Notes: a model not told the origin generated them from the letters alone. A stretch of 64,000 nt of DNA from Acanthopleura granulata (GCA_016165875.1 JABBOT010000005.1:24825368-24889367); one strand, 5' to 3'. Positions 45,930-58,654 are shown, counted from the stretch's first letter. Made by a program: numbers and translations.

Positions 45930-48900
45930 CGAGCGGGACTGAATATATCTTCAAGTTATATACTCTAACTCACGAGACAGACGGGTGATTGTTCTTGTAT
46001 TGGTACAGCGTAAAGTTTAGTCATGGTAAACTTTGTAGTTACTAGCCTAATGTCTGCTTCATTTACTGGTCATGTTCATACTGATAACACTTGCTGTATT
46101 TACTGTTACATTTGCTATAGTGATGTATTTGTGGTGGGTTAACTGAGGGCAAATTTACAGCTGTTCCTATTGCTCCTCATCACTCGTCCCCCATGCACAG
46201 GCATACAGGCATACTTCATCCCAGTCCCGTATCCGTCGTTCCCGTCTCGATGCCTGGATACCCGTTTTTGGAGACTATCCACAGGGAAGTGGAATGTGTG
46301 CGGCCAATGGGGACGGGGTACATATATTCTAGTCTTCACCTAGGTAACAGTTTTACTTCCTGTATCATCATGGGAGAATCCCGGGCAGCCATAGGATATA
46401 TTCAGGTAACACAGAGAGCAATGATCAATAGCCCTTTGGCTCGGTCCATGGTTATCTACTTGGTTGCCATATCTTTACTAACATAAAGATAGAAGCGGAT
46501 GCCTATTCGGCGTAGAGAGTTATCACGGCCTCATTGCGGTTATTGTCGTAGTACAGAACTCCCTCTTGTGATGCAATCAACAAACGTTTGATGATTGATT
46601 ATTGCTGTTTAACAGGGAAAAGAATTAACATTCAAACGTTTCCCACAGAAGCCTTGACAGTTTTATTCCTTTGATTTGCCACCGGGTTGTTTTCCCTTCA
46701 AGGAAAAGCCACTTCCAACAGAAGTCATAAAAAAAGGCCCCAAGGGTATCTTTAGCTTGCCAATTCGCAAAAATTAATCTTTCCGCTACATCGTGATGGG
46801 TCTATACATCTTGGCATAGAGATACTGCGTTAGTGATATAACCCAGCCATAGCCATGCAGTCTGTAGACATGAGGTGGCGTGTTGTACCACCTCAGACTG
46901 AAAATTATATATGGGCCAAACTATTGAGCGTGGCGTCTTTCTAGATATCCCGAGGGAGTCTTATGGTTTCTTGAGCTCATACACCTTTCTCGAATATACA
47001 TAGCTTTCTGTTGGGAGCGGTTAAAACAAAGTACATTTACCCGCCTCAGTTATGCATGTTGTTGAAAAGCTTACCACATGACAATATGCAATATAACACA
47101 CTTATAAGTAGGGAAATGTATTGCGATATTTTAACTGAAACAACTTTTGTGCGATCAACATTTAAGGAAAAAATTTTTCCAGTCGATTTTGAAAATTGAA
47201 TTTCACATTAGGTGTGCTCGTATTCACATAAAATTAAAAGGAACTGCAATCCATATAGCAAAAACAATTAAATGCGTTTAACACCCTAATTTTTGAAGCC
47301 CAGTATCTGTTTTGAAGTTCTCAGTTACAGTTCACCCTGCGTTGCATGGTTGAAGAGTTACAGAATGCGGCGTTAATGAACATCAACCAATCAATTCATT
47401 AGAGTTTCGTAGACTTTGATACCAAAATCTTATCAGACCACGTATAATTTTTCAAATCGCTTCAAAACCAGTTCGCTTATATCAATTTTGTTCCTTATCC
47501 TATTTGCTCCATTGGATAGATTTTATCATGAGACTAATGTTCCATATTAGTAACACTTCATGAGGAGATCGGTTGCTTTTTTCCTTAACAAGTAGCGTTG
47601 ATTTAAGCCCAAAAAGCCGAAAGAAATCGAGTGATAACTACTCGTGTGTACAACGTGTGTACAGACATCCTTAAGCGGCGCGAATCCTGCTAATTTGAAG
47701 GCCTGTAATCTTGCTTTATACACGCAATCGGAACTATCAACATTTACCGGTCGGTTCCCCACAGTAGGATGTAGGAACTGCAAACCCAGAGGCTTTGATG
47801 TCCGCGAGAGCAGGAGACGAATCGACAAGTTCTCAGTTTATACTTGCTGCCGGCTTTGAAGGCCCAATCGATGTAATGGGCTCTCCCCTGTCACCCGATT
47901 TTTAATGGTGTCATAACCACAAGTTAACAATTGAACGTCAGCTTTTTTTTCTGTCGATAAAACGATAAACCCAAGTTGTTTGATTGGATGCCATGCACAA
48001 AGCAAATATGAAAAAAAGAGGTTTCTGTATGCTATGGTCATCCATGTTGGAAGTTCTAGGTTTGCGGCATGGATGGTAAACATGATGGCGTGATGCCAAA
48101 AACAGTAGGAGTTCTTCTGTTACACGTAAATCCAGGTGCAATAAAGCACCGCTGCTTTTCAAATGACATCAGTTGTGAAAATGGTAAAGCGACTGAAACG
48201 GAAAACTTGCTCTATAAAAACTCTATGTAAGCAATTTCTGCACATATGAATATCGACACCAAAGGCGTTAGACAAAAAGATTGGTATCTTTTGCAAACAT
48301 AACTCACCAGTTGACAAACAAGGTGGCACGTATTTGAGTACAATGGTTATGTATTTCATTAGTTTAATGCGCAGTCCAGGTTTAGGTTGTTGTAGCCCGT
48401 AAACTGGCGGTAAAATTTGTTCTTGTGTTAAGTGAAGCAAATTTCTGGTTTTACTGACAGCATAAAAATACCAAACAAAAAGAAAACCGACACATCGGTA
48501 ATTAGTTTACGTCTTCATTGAAAGCTAAACTTTTAATATGTTATGTCATAAAATATAATGTGCCGATTTGTATGAGGGATTCGGTGAACCAACACGTCAG
48601 CTTTCTCTATCAGAGACGTCAATACAATGCTGATTTCCATCTCTAAAGCATTGTAATCAACGAAAGCAAACATTTGCACTTAGCAAACAACTGGCATAAG
48701 AAAGAAAAGACGAATTTTCTGCTTGAGCCAATGCAGAAGCTACATTTAAATCTGGATATTAAACTACAAGGTTATTGAATATTGCCGACATTAAACACTG
48801 AAAGAACTTCTAAAAGCTCCCCCGAGTACACTGCTGTGTGTAATCCATTGAAATGCGCCTTAACAATACGAATATAGACGTAACACTGATCATACAATTT

Positions 48901-49325
48901 ACCACGGACGTTCGAGTAAATTCACCTAAGTCAAGTATACATATTCATGAGAAATACCTCGCATAAATAGTAAATTAATCATTTGGCCTGTCGTTTTGCA
49001 TTTAAATATATCACCAATAATCAGTCGACGATCGTTTCCGATTCAATTAGAAACCAGAACGTTCTTGGGTTCCTCCTATGACAATAACCAATTATTCACC
49101 AATAACGACACATTTCCATTGGCCAGACTCGAAGGCCATATTTCAACATTCTGTTGTACTCTTTAACTTCATTGTTTTGATGTTGTAACGACATGAAAAT
49201 GGTGGCGGTGTTTTTGTTTGTAGTGACAAAAGAAAAAGCAACAGTGTTTCACGAGCGAAGTATTCTAGTTTCTGTGTCCAGTAAAACATGCGTCTAATAC
49301 AGTCAATGATACGAAAGCCAGTCAA
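45930..49325. other. No supported gene; hairpin at 46871-46895
   Basis: TGAGGTGG / CCACCTCA with a 9-base loop forms an 8-bp hairpin, with CAGTCTG and CAGACTG extending it across a bulge. The remaining sequence is AT-rich and unrecognised. Confidence 0.45.
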
Positions 49326-49330
49326 CATCA

Positions 49331-49447
49331 TGGAGAGTAAAGCCAAGAGCAGAGACGACAGTTGGCATAGTTGGCACACGATCAAGTTTACCTCAGTGTG
49401 GAATTCACTTTAAATGTTCATGTAAATACTTAAATAGGAGCAGCAAA
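49331..49447 (+). repeat. Dispersed repeat family K, copy 1
   Basis: GAGAGTAAAGCCAAGAGCAG, TTTACCTCAGTGTGG and AAATGTTCATGTAAATACTT, then AAATAGGAGCAGC, correspond to 50749-50880 in the same orientation. The class is unknown. Confidence 0.5.
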
Positions 49448-49449
49448 CC

Positions 49450-50035
49450 CCTAGAATAGGCTTCAGCAAAAGTAAGTAAAAAATATGTTAATTACAATCT
49501 ATTAGACGACACTGCTCAATAATTACTCCAGTGCTATGTTGTCTTCACATTTAATAAACGGTAACATTAAAACAAAGCAAAGGGACATCGGGGAATCGAA
49601 GTCCACCGGAAGAATCTTGTTAAAGAAAACTACAACGTGAAGTTCTTCCCCACTGACAGAAATACTGCAACAGAATACCATCCTATCTTGCCATTACCCA
49701 TGGCAATATATAAATTGCAACATCAAGTATGTCAGAGTTCCGTCACATGCAGTACGATGACGAACCGAAGGACATCTAGAGTCTATGGGCTTCAAGAAAG
49801 TTAAACCCAATGGCCACGTCAGACATTCGTGTAGTCAGTGTCCAGCAGAACAGGCGTTTCAAGTCAATCATCACCAGACAAATTTCCAAAGCAACTCTCA
49901 ATACAAACCCCTAAAGTTCTAAGAACGGCTATAAAGTGAGAAATTAAAAGGACTGTATTAGAAGCAACCAACAGTTTTCAATGACGTCGGGAAGACACTA
50001 TGTGTGTTATAACTATAACAGTGTATTACTCTCCA
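49450..50035. other. No supported gene
   Basis: CTACAACGTGAAGTTC at about 49632 resembles part of the 27.9-kb duplicated unit. No gene is seen. Confidence 0.4.
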
Positions 50036-50041
50036 AAACCT

Positions 50042-50222
50042 ACTGTGTGCAAGGGGCACACATTATTGTGGCAAAAATGCACATCCACTTAATTTTGTGC
50101 AACTGAGGTACACAGTATGTGTAATTGGGGTAATATATCCACAATGACACGTGTCTCAGTGATATTACAATTTGTGTGCCACTGACACATATGCATTGTG
50201 GATGTGCAAATTTGTACACAGT
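50042..50222. mobile_element. Nested-palindrome element, MITE-like
   Basis: The tips ACTGTGTGCAA (50042-50052) and TTGTACACAGT (50212-50222) are inverted repeats with one mismatch. Inside, GCACATCCAC (50079-50088) pairs perfectly with GTGGATGTGC (50198-50207), but out of register with the tips. The 181-bp element has no coding potential and no clear target duplication. Confidence 0.5.
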
Positions 50223-50748
50223 CATTTCATAGAGTATAAATGTAAGTAATAAAAATAGCTATGAATTTAAGAATGGTCATTATCTTGAACGAAAGTCAGG
50301 ACATAGCCGAGCCTCATCAAGGTGTGGAATATCGAATATCAGCTGTTGTTATCAGCTTTATTTGCCATTTATATAACCATTTCTTACATAGTTCCTTGGA
50401 AATCGATGCCTGAAGTTGTTTTTGAATGGGTCTTGTGAGTATCGCCTGGGAACTCGCCTTCATGCCTCACGGGAGGTTCACAAGCTTGACGCTCACGTTT
50501 GGTGTGCACGTGATTGTATTAACAGAAAATACCGAACATAATTCAAAATGGTCATTGCACGCCACGAAAGTCGCAACCTTCTCAAGGTGCGACTTTTTCT
50601 TCTTCCCAGGCTCTTCGGTGGCTCATCGAATGTACAGGCACAAAGGATAAAGAAAAATCCGTCTATGACTTTTCAGGCTGTTGAGTATTTTTCAATCAAA
50701 TTATATAGATATTTTCATGTGTATTGATTATAAAAGACTGTAGCAAGC

Positions 50749-50880
50749 AGAGTAAAACCAGAACAGCAGCAGTAGTGGACAAATGGTCACAGGTAACGGG
50801 TGAAATCCAACTTCTTGTTAGTTTACCTCAGATGGGGTTTTATTCTAAATATTCATGTAAATGTTTAAACAGAAGCAACT
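50749..50880 (+). repeat. Dispersed repeat family K, copy 2
   Basis: GCAGAGTAAAACCAGAACAG, TTTACCTCAGATGGGG and AAATATTCATGTAAATGTTT, then AAACAGAAGCAAC, parallel copy 1. It lies inside the longest open frame of the window (50724-51149), which weakens that frame as a gene. Confidence 0.5.
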
Positions 50881-50889
50881 ACAACGTCT

Positions 50890-51520
50890 ACAAAGGGAAC
50901 GGAGTGCCATCTAAATCCAATATAATACGGTCTCAGTTGCAAGGGGATGTAATCACTCTGCTGAAGTTGCAGTGTTCTAAACCGTTAACCTCCGTGGGCC
51001 ATTTTCCTTTTTCAGAATATACTTTTTTTTATTCAATAATAACCGCGTCTAGACTATTTAATAATCGTGAGTTTTATCGAATTAAATCGATTAAAGTGGA
51101 TTATATCGATCAAACAGTGCAAACAGCTTTCAGGAGGATTCAAATGTGACAGACACTTGAGATTGGGGTGTTTATACATTTGACGTGTTATTTGTTAAAA
51201 TACACTCCCCGCACTTTACACAACTCTTTGAGCGCTTTTTTCTTTCTCCAGTTGACAGAAGAAGACAGTTTATGGATTGTTCGTCCCCAAGTCCCACGTG
51301 TATTTGTTTTTGAGAAGACCGACGATACAATAAATGCTTTGTAGTTATTACACAATCCACGTCTGCGGATGAGCTCTTTAATGGGGCAATACTTGTGGTG
51401 TCCTACATCCGCCAAGATCATATTGACGCAATTCTAGTGGTGAACTTTACACAACGTGGACTTCGTTTAGTCCTTCTGTTCATATTGCCCTCACCAGAGC
51501 CTATGGATTGGCATAAAGGG
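50890..51520. other. No supported gene
   Basis: Contains the second half of the 141-codon frame, which shows no domain, no secretion signal and AT-driven composition (Lys, Ile, Ser, Tyr, Phe). Confidence 0.4.
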
Positions 51521-51523
51521 CAC

Positions 51524-51775
51524 ATTTATTTTCTTGATCGGTGTTTTACGCCGTACTCAAGAATATTTCACTAATATGACGGCGGCCAGCAATATGGTGA
51601 GAGGAAACCGGGCACAGCTCAGGGGAAAACACACGATCATCTGCAGGTTGTTGACTGACCTTCCCACGTACGGCCTGAGATGAACCTAGCATGAGATGCA
51701 CTTGAATTCATAGCGACCGCACTGGTGAGAGGCAATTGAGGATTACGCCGCGCTGGCCCGCTAAACCACTGATGA
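51524..51775 (-). mobile_element. SINE family 1, near-full-length
   Basis: GGTGTTTTACGCCGTACTCA, AGAATATTTCACTAATATGA, CGGCGGCCAGCAATATGGTG, GAGGAAACCGGGCACAGC and CTTCCCACGTACGGCC are followed by the reversed head GCGCTGGCCCGCTAAACCAC. The AAAT tail is nearly lost. Confidence 0.85.
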
Positions 51776-51784
51776 CCTATGCCT

Positions 51785-52535
51785 TTGTTTTGAAACGCCA
51801 AGGGAGGAAATGCGAAAATTAACTATGACGTTGGAATTTCGTAGAGAGTGGACTTCCTTGGTCGTTGGTGGACTTGCGTAGGTATACTAAGCTATCCGTG
51901 AGGATACAGTGTAGGTGGGCACGCATCAAACTTTCACTAGATCTGACAAATTAATGCCATCCGGAACACCCATGTCCATACAGACGTCGTGGCCATGAAG
52001 TCCTCCACACAGGTGGTTTCTACGAACTTCGGGGAAAATTGGTGCCTATTGCCGATCAACTGGTGTGGGCAGAGAATCCGACCCGAGCTGAAATGAAAAT
52101 CTGATCTGACGGCGATGTCTTCGATTTGACGTCCTGTCTTGCTGACTCGACATTTCCCCAGCAGAAATGTCAACCCGCTTGAACCTCTCGCCATCTGCTA
52201 TAGCATATCGAAGTGCGCCGAGCCGACATTTGACAAGGCGCTCGTGTCTGGAAATCGCCTCGGCTTTATGTCGCTTTCATACTGCTGGCTGACAACAATG
52301 ATAAATTCCGACAGTTTTCTAATGCTGCGGAAATGACCAGGTAATTGATGTATTCAGGGAACATCCTTGTGATTGCCCTGCATAAAGATCGATAATTGGA
52401 TCATTAAACTCTTGCCCAACATTAATTAACTCAATTAGGTAACGGTAGCTGTGAAACAACTAGGCCTTATAGCCACCTTATAGGGATAGAAAAAGTAAGT
52501 AGAAGACCATAGTGTTTTCATTAGAGAGAGGTAAA
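51785..52535. other. No supported gene
   Basis: A GC-richer patch at 51930-52290 carries opposed frames (minus 51937-52194, plus 52139-52336), neither recognised. Confidence 0.4.
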
Positions 52536-52544
52536 TGACCTGTT

Positions 52545-52794
52545 TTGGGCTCGGTCGGTTAGCGAGCTATCGCAGCACAAGGACCCGAAGCCTCCCACCA
52601 GTGTGGTCGCTGTGAGTTCAAGTCCAACTCATACTGGCTTTTTTTCGGCCGTCAGTGGGAAGGTCTGCCAACAACCTGCGGATGGTCGTGGGTTTCTCCC
52701 GGGCTCTGCCTGGTTTCCTCCCACCATAATAAATCGTAAAAGTGAAATATTCTTGAGTACGGCGTAAAACACCAATCAAATAAAATAAATAAAA
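52545..52794 (+). mobile_element. SINE family 1, full-length copy
   Basis: TGGGCTCGGTCGGTTAGCG (box A region) and GTGAGTTCAAGTCCAAC (box B) lead through GGATGGTCGTGGGTTTCTCC and GTGAAATATTCTTGAGTACG to GGCGTAAAACACCAATCAAA and a TAAA tail. About 250 bp. It is directly followed by a second copy in the same orientation. Confidence 0.9.
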
Positions 52795-52801
52795 CCTGTT
52801 T

Positions 52802-53032
52802 GGGGGCCTCCGTGGCCTTCTTGTTAGAGTGCTAGTGCAGTACAATGGCTTAGCAGCATCTCACCAAGTCCAGCTCATGTTGTCACGTAGGAAGGTCTGC
52901 CAGCAACTGCGGGTCGTCGTGAGTTTCCCTTGGGCTCTGTTCCATTTCCTCCTACCATAATGCCTGCCGTCGTAACATAAGTGAAACATTGTGGAGTTCG
53001 GTGTAAATCACCGATCACATAAGTACATAAAT
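52802..53032 (+). mobile_element. SINE family 1, older copy in tandem with the previous one
   Basis: GGGGGCCTCCGTGGCCTTCT starts the tRNA-like head. The box B region is damaged by a deletion after CATCTCACC. GGTCGTCGTGAGTTTCCC, TTTCCTCCTACCATAATGCC, TGTGGAGTTCGGTGTAAATC and ACATAAGTACATAAATG complete it. It is more diverged than its neighbour, so it is the older insertion. Confidence 0.85.
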
Positions 53033-53039
53033 GACCTTT

Positions 53040-53470
53040 TGAACTATGAAGGGTATATATAAATATAAGGTTACCTATATTACCTTATGGATAAAGCGTA
53101 AGCTTATTACACAACAACAATTATTACAAAAATATGCACCAAACACAGAAAATGAAGAAAATGAAAGTCATAAAAAACACAGAAATGCACAATCCAAGGT
53201 TCATATGAAAGACTGTGGAAAGTTATCTGTTTGTATGGTCTTCAGGAATGTTCTCAATTTTTCTTTTTGGAGATACGTATTTGGAAATAGTTGTTCATAT
53301 ATTTGCATGGTAGGTGTTTTGGACCATCTCTTTCTTTGTAAAGTTAACGTTGTTGTTTACATATAACGTTGTTGTGTCTCCATGAAGCTGGTCGGATCCA
53401 TGCCGAGCCGGCGTATTGACAGTGCTGCCGCACAGGAACGCCATGTCGACACCACAGACGTGGCGTCCCA
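53040..53470. other. No supported gene
   Basis: The frame 53046-53366 (106 codons) is Lys/Asn-rich and unrecognised. No other signal is visible. Confidence 0.4.
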
Positions 53471-53476
53471 CCCAAT

Positions 53477-53824
53477 AGGGGGGTTTCGAGTTCGAACTCT
53501 CCAAAGGTAAAAAGAGTCCAACTTTGTCATATGATGTCAGGCAATTTTGTCCACTTTACTTTACCGGTCACCTGTTTCGCCGTGTTAGGGAGGTACAAAC
53601 GACCTCTCCTTCAATCAACAGTTTCGTAAGTTAAATAACTTTCAGCTCCTCAATTTTGTCTATCGTGCGCCTAGTCGAAATAACTTTTTGTGACATTTTT
53701 CTTAGACGTCCATGTTACAGTAAATGTAATCAGAAATAATTGCCTAACATTTTTGTCACATTGTACAATAGGGCCTTTGTTATCTTTTGCGACAAAAGAC
53801 TTCGAACTCGAAACTCCCCTATTA
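53477..53824 (+). mobile_element. MITE family B, copy 1, with TA target duplication
   Basis: The left tip GGGGGGTTTCGAGTTCGAAC and the right tip, reverse-complemented GGGGAGTTTCGAGTTCGAAG, agree almost perfectly. TA flanks both ends (AATA|GGGGGG ... CCCC|TATT). The body of about 345 bp is non-coding. The second copy, in the opposite orientation, is at 62985-63355. A TA target is typical of Tc1/mariner-type elements; that assignment is inference. Confidence 0.75.
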
Positions 53825-53854
53825 CAGTAAGCTAACACAGGTGTTTAACCTATT

Positions 53855-53940
53855 CCCGTTATGTTGGCCGAGTGGCTTAGCGACCCCGATGAACTATGGT
53901 TTGGTGGGGTCCTCTGTCTCCGTCATGATGTTCTGGTGAT
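53855..53940 (+). mobile_element. tRNA-like head, probable SINE family 2 remnant
   Basis: TTGGCCGAGTGGCTTAGCG matches a box A region and resembles the family 2 head at 1.19 kb. No intact box B or body follows, so it is uncertain. Confidence 0.3.
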
Positions 53941-54115
53941 GGGGAACCTTATGAATACGTAGACATCTGTTACGAGAGTAGGCGTGGAAGTGGAAATGCG
54001 CATATACAATTACGGATGTTCCAATTCAGTCATAGACATACTATCGAGATCCGAACGAAATTGTTTTAAAAACGACCTTAAAAGCCAAACATATGAACCA
54101 ATAAGTCAATCTTCA

Positions 54116-54286
54116 ATGGGATACCTTTTCCCGCGCAATGGTGATTCGGTCCGAAGCTGACTTGACTATTGTTCTCTTGCACTGCACGAGAAATACGTTA
54201 TCAGTTTGCCCGCAAAACTTCACCGTAAATGCAGGAATGAACAATAGACTATACGCAGCTTTGATCCTTTGGTGGGAAAGGTTCCC
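54116..54286 (-). mobile_element. MITE family E, copy 2 (inverted relative to copy 1)
   Basis: TACCTTTTCCCGCGCAATGG, ACTTGACTATTGTTCTCTTG and ATGCAGGAATGAACAATAGA are the reverse complement of 36996-37170 with about 80% identity. The tips GGGATACCTTTTCCCGCGCA and the reversed GGGAACCTTTCCCACCAAAG form imperfect inverted repeats. The 60-codon frame at 54138-54320 is incidental. Confidence 0.7.
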
Positions 54287-54289
54287 ATT

Positions 54290-57200
54290 GATAACATCAG
54301 AGTATCTGGTGCAGACATGAGTGAACGGCAGATTGCTCGCGCACTGGATCCAGGATCTCTACAGTAGGAACGGTTCGTTGAGAATGCAACATCTCACATG
54401 GTCATCTTGTTTCCCCGCAGGGAGTTCTTGTGAAAACTCGCCTCAGATGATCAATAATTTCAAATTTTAATCTCACGATCCTGCATCTGACTGGTCAGAT
54501 CCGGCCACCAAAACAACTCCGTGTCGTTTCTACCATGATCACGTTTCTCTCTTTCTACATTCATGGTCAAACAAAGTTTTTGTGCGTTTGAGGTCCACTA
54601 ATAAGTCTTGTAGGTAGATTTAAGGTCTTGGAAGTTCCAACCCTCCAAAACGCTTGGAAAATCTAAAACCTAAATGCATGGCGGCCATCAAAACGACACA
54701 AACCATAAACGGCGATATCCAGATCTGACAAGGCGCAATAGGAACCGGAGGTCTCAAACCAGCGGGAGAAACCAACGAGAAACGCATTCGAACACGAAAC
54801 CTCATTGATCGGGGGTTCCCTATCTCAAGAAAGGAAAACAACAAGACTAAACTGCCAGAAACGATTAACAGTTTCAACAACCCCAGGACCTGGTCGATTT
54901 AATAAAATTGCTTTTGGACTAGTGCCTTGCTTGAAATCATGTCTAGCGTTTATCGACTTCGAATATGTATTTCGTCTTCCTCGAAGAGTGGTATATACAA
55001 ATGTCAAAATTGACGCTCTGATTTTGCGTATTACGTTGTTTAATTATTTTGACTAATTAACCATTTACGCTGTGAGCGAAATGGCTATATGGATTAAAAT
55101 GTAGCAAAGCTGCTATCATATCTCGTTATAAACACAAAGCCCTCGCTGAGTGCATGGTATGATGGCACCAATGACCAGAATTTTCTGATGCCGGCCCTTC
55201 AGTGCTGATGTCATTCCACTGGGCACATGATACCAGCGATCTGCGCCTTGATTGCTAATGAACATCCGCCGAGAGAACATCTACGCGAGTCTTGTATGCG
55301 TGCGGAACGGGGCTTATATATCCGCGTCAGGCGTTGAAAACTAGCTCGTCTGCATTTTGTCTCCACTTGACACCTGTAACTAGTCATACATGCCATAAGA
55401 ATGGTCACCAAGGACTTAACCAGCATATTCGGTGAAGCATTTTTAGATAGCAATAAATTATGCATACATTTCAAAGGACTTATTCGTATTAAACACGAAA
55501 AGATAGATCTAAATGGGTTCAAGTATTAAAACTTGTGATGATGACATTTGAAGTCACAAAGCACTAATGAAACTGAAGAATATGTGATCAATTTCAATAC
55601 TGTTCAAAAAACATATTTTTAATCGGTAATGATGAGAATGATTTCCAAAAGAAATCTAAGGCTTTCTTAGCTTCGACTACAGCAGTTCCTGCTCCATTAG
55701 AGGACAGCGTTATTGTTGTTGGGATGGTACGTATTCTTCCTATTTTCCATTATGGGGTGCATTTTTGAAGCGCGCATCGGACATATTTTTCAGTATTGCT
55801 CAGTGATTTCAAGACGCGGTTCGTGCTATTCACATCAAAGTACAGGAGTTTGCTTTTCTCGTCGAATTGATTCAGTTTCAAAGTTACACCACACTCCAAA
55901 GCCATCCTGGTTTATCATGGCAGATAATACGATAGCGGATATGATGATGACTGCCAATGTAAGTTACGTGTCTTTGCGTTTTGCACCTGGATAATGTCAA
56001 TCGCGTATTAGATAGCTGCTCTTTTCTTGGCATAATGTTCTCTATGCGGTGTCCTTCATCTATACGACCCTCTCGTGAGCTTGGCTGGAGACCAGTCCCA
56101 GCTGACATCATGTTATATTCACTGCTTTCCACAGTCTAAAGTATAGAAACTGACATATAAGTCATTGATATATGATGGATTGTTCTTCTGAAGTCAGCAT
56201 TCTACTTTTGTCCAGGACAGCCTTTCGCTTGGCTGCATGGATCTCCACATCACGGCATTGTGTACTGATTTATACCCAGGACAGCCTTTAACAGGGGAGA
56301 AATACCGAGGCGTGGTGAATCAATAGATCTCTTTGTTCATCGGCAAACAGCCTGTGTGAGAGACCTACGTGAACAGAAGGGATAAAGTGGGCAGAGCGAA
56401 CGTGAAGAAATCTTAGGGACTGACCCAATAAAAAGACGTCAGCTGGTCACAGCACTTGTTGGTTGTCACAGGAATTGATGGCTCCAGCTATAGACCGTAG
56501 GCTCACAGATTTCAGGGCTTGACACCCAGCAACTGTACAAAAGCAAGACACTTTGTTATGTCTTTAAACTGAAAGAAAAAGAAAAACCGTTATATTAGCC
56601 TTCAGTGAATTTTTTATGATCCACTCCGGGGCTACCCTTATATACTTGCGCGTTGGGTATACAAACAGTGACATATTCTCTAAGTTGATGGTAGTCATGT
56701 TGGTTTTCGGAAACGGTATGCAAATCGCCTATTCAGATTATCAATAAAGTGTATGCATGTCTGATTCGTTAGAACAAAAGCTCTTCCCGATGTATTTAAG
56801 TATGTGTAATAAAGGCGGTGTTCGTCTATAACTATTTTATCATCTAAGGTGCATTTAATGGTTTACCTTCAACACTATACGTGCAGAGATACGGCTTCGT
56901 CTTTTTTCACGGTTGTTAAGTGCAAACCGTGTATACATATATCTTCGTCAGTATCAGTGTCTTTGTTTTAGCTTGAATAGCTTACATGCTAACATAGCTT
57001 AATATTTCTAAAATCTTCTTCTGCTGTGGACTGCATACTTTGGCAAATATGACCACAATATCGCCCGCTGGATGTTCATATAGCACCTCCGAACAGTACG
57101 TGTCGTAGCACAATGATGTACTTTGTTGAAGACCTATGGCTGAGCTTCCGAATGCTGAAAGGAGACTAACATCTGCCATTGCTTTGCGAAAATAGCATAA

Positions 57201-58460
57201 ACTAGCTATGTGTAAACTGATTCTCTTCTTCTAGAAAGTAATCCTGAATCGGTCGCGAGGCAATAGAGATTTAAAACGTAACACTATATATCTGTTTGCA
57301 TGTATTTTTTGACGTCAAATGTGGAAAACCGTTTTCCCGAAGTTGTGGACAATCTGTGGGCATGCAAGGGGTTCACAACACTGTAACAGAAAGAGGGAAG
57401 ATAACCTATAATTCGGAAGTTCTATACTGTTCTATTCAATAGTCCGAGAAATGCGATATTAATACTCCCAAGAAATATCGTGCTTTTGATGCCCTTTATT
57501 TAGTTGAGCCAACCTTGTGTCTCTGATGGTCGCAGCATGACAACATGTGAGTTTCCATGACTGACTTTCTCCCTCATTCCTATATCAATCACGAGGCGTC
57601 AGAGATTGCGACTGGTTTGCTATATTACATTTATTTGCTCTGGGGAAAGATTTCAAAACAGAAGAATGCAGCTGTCTGTTGGAAGGCTACCGTCTTACAT
57701 GTATAACTTGACTTAAATAACACGTGGCGCGCTTTTGGCCGTCTTAGTTAACTGTCTCGCATTGAAGCTATGGAGATTTACGACTTATTTTGAGATTGCA
57801 TCTTAGCGTAGATCTCACGGTTGTTTAAAGGAATTAACAAATAGGCTATACACAGTTGTAGGTTTACACAAACTGTTTCCTTAAGCCCATTTTTAGGGCT
57901 TGTTTTGGGTAATAGGTTCATTTTCATGATTTATTTGCAAAAAGTAACAGATTGGAATTTTCAAACAATTTTAACGCGTTAGTGCTCGCGTCGAAGAAAA
58001 AGATAATCTGCGGAACATAGCAAAGTGAATGAAGAAACACTCTTTTTTGCCATCGGATTTACTCAGACATCGATATCGACTGACTTCCCACATTGCCACA
58101 TTTTCCGCTGTATTGCAGCTATGAATAAGGTTAAACGAGGTTACCTTGTTTTTGGTCCAATAGGCCATGAGGAATTGGGTCTCCGAGTTTACCGTTTGCA
58201 TGAATTAACGCGACCTTTATGTATAGAACAACCCCTTGTTTATTTCAAGAAACTGATTACAGTCGAAAATAGTCTGGTTCTGATCTTTTAGTTAAACGTG
58301 GCTAAGGATTTAACATATTCTTCTGCATATTATTATTTAAGAAAAATTATTCTAATTATTAATTTTTTGGGGTGTTATTCCGTGGGGGCAATAACGTTTT
58401 ACAAAGTTAACCTTTTACTGCTATTTGTTAAATGTGAAGAGTTGTCCGTGTTCCTTAGAG
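54290..58460. other. No supported gene
   Basis: Frames up to 103 codons (minus 55211-55522) are unrecognised. A local direct repeat, CCAGGACAGCCTTT, occurs at about 56212 and 56277. TTTTAGGGCTTG at about 57890 may be a relic of the 7.75-kb MITE interior. Confidence 0.45.
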
Positions 58461-58465
58461 TTAGT

Positions 58466-58650
58466 GAATATATCTTTTATTTATTTACTTCTTTATTTAT
58501 TTATTTGATTGTGGCTTAATGCGACACTCAAGAATGTTTTACTTACATGATGGTGGTCAGTTTTATGGGTGGAGCAAACCTTAGGGCCCGGAGTAACCCA
58601 CCGATCTTAGGCAAGTTACTGACGGACTTGCGCACGACGTATACAGATAT
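58466..58650 (-). mobile_element. SINE family 2, 3' half with tail
   Basis: TTTATTTATTTGATTGTGGC followed by TTAATGCGACACTCAAGAAT is the reversed tail and 3' end. ACATGATGGTGGTCAGTTTT, GGAGCAAACCTTAGGGCCCG, GAGTAACCCACCGATCTTAG and GCAAGTTACTGACGGACTTG form the family 2 body. Its 3' end is clearly related to family 1, so the two may share a partner LINE. Confidence 0.75.
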
Positions 58651-58654
58651 GCAC

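Noticed and set aside
50724..51149. Longest open frame of the window (141 codons)
   Set aside because: Partly made of dispersed repeat K, AT-driven composition, no recognisable domain; a frame of this length is expected by chance in 64 kb on six frames.
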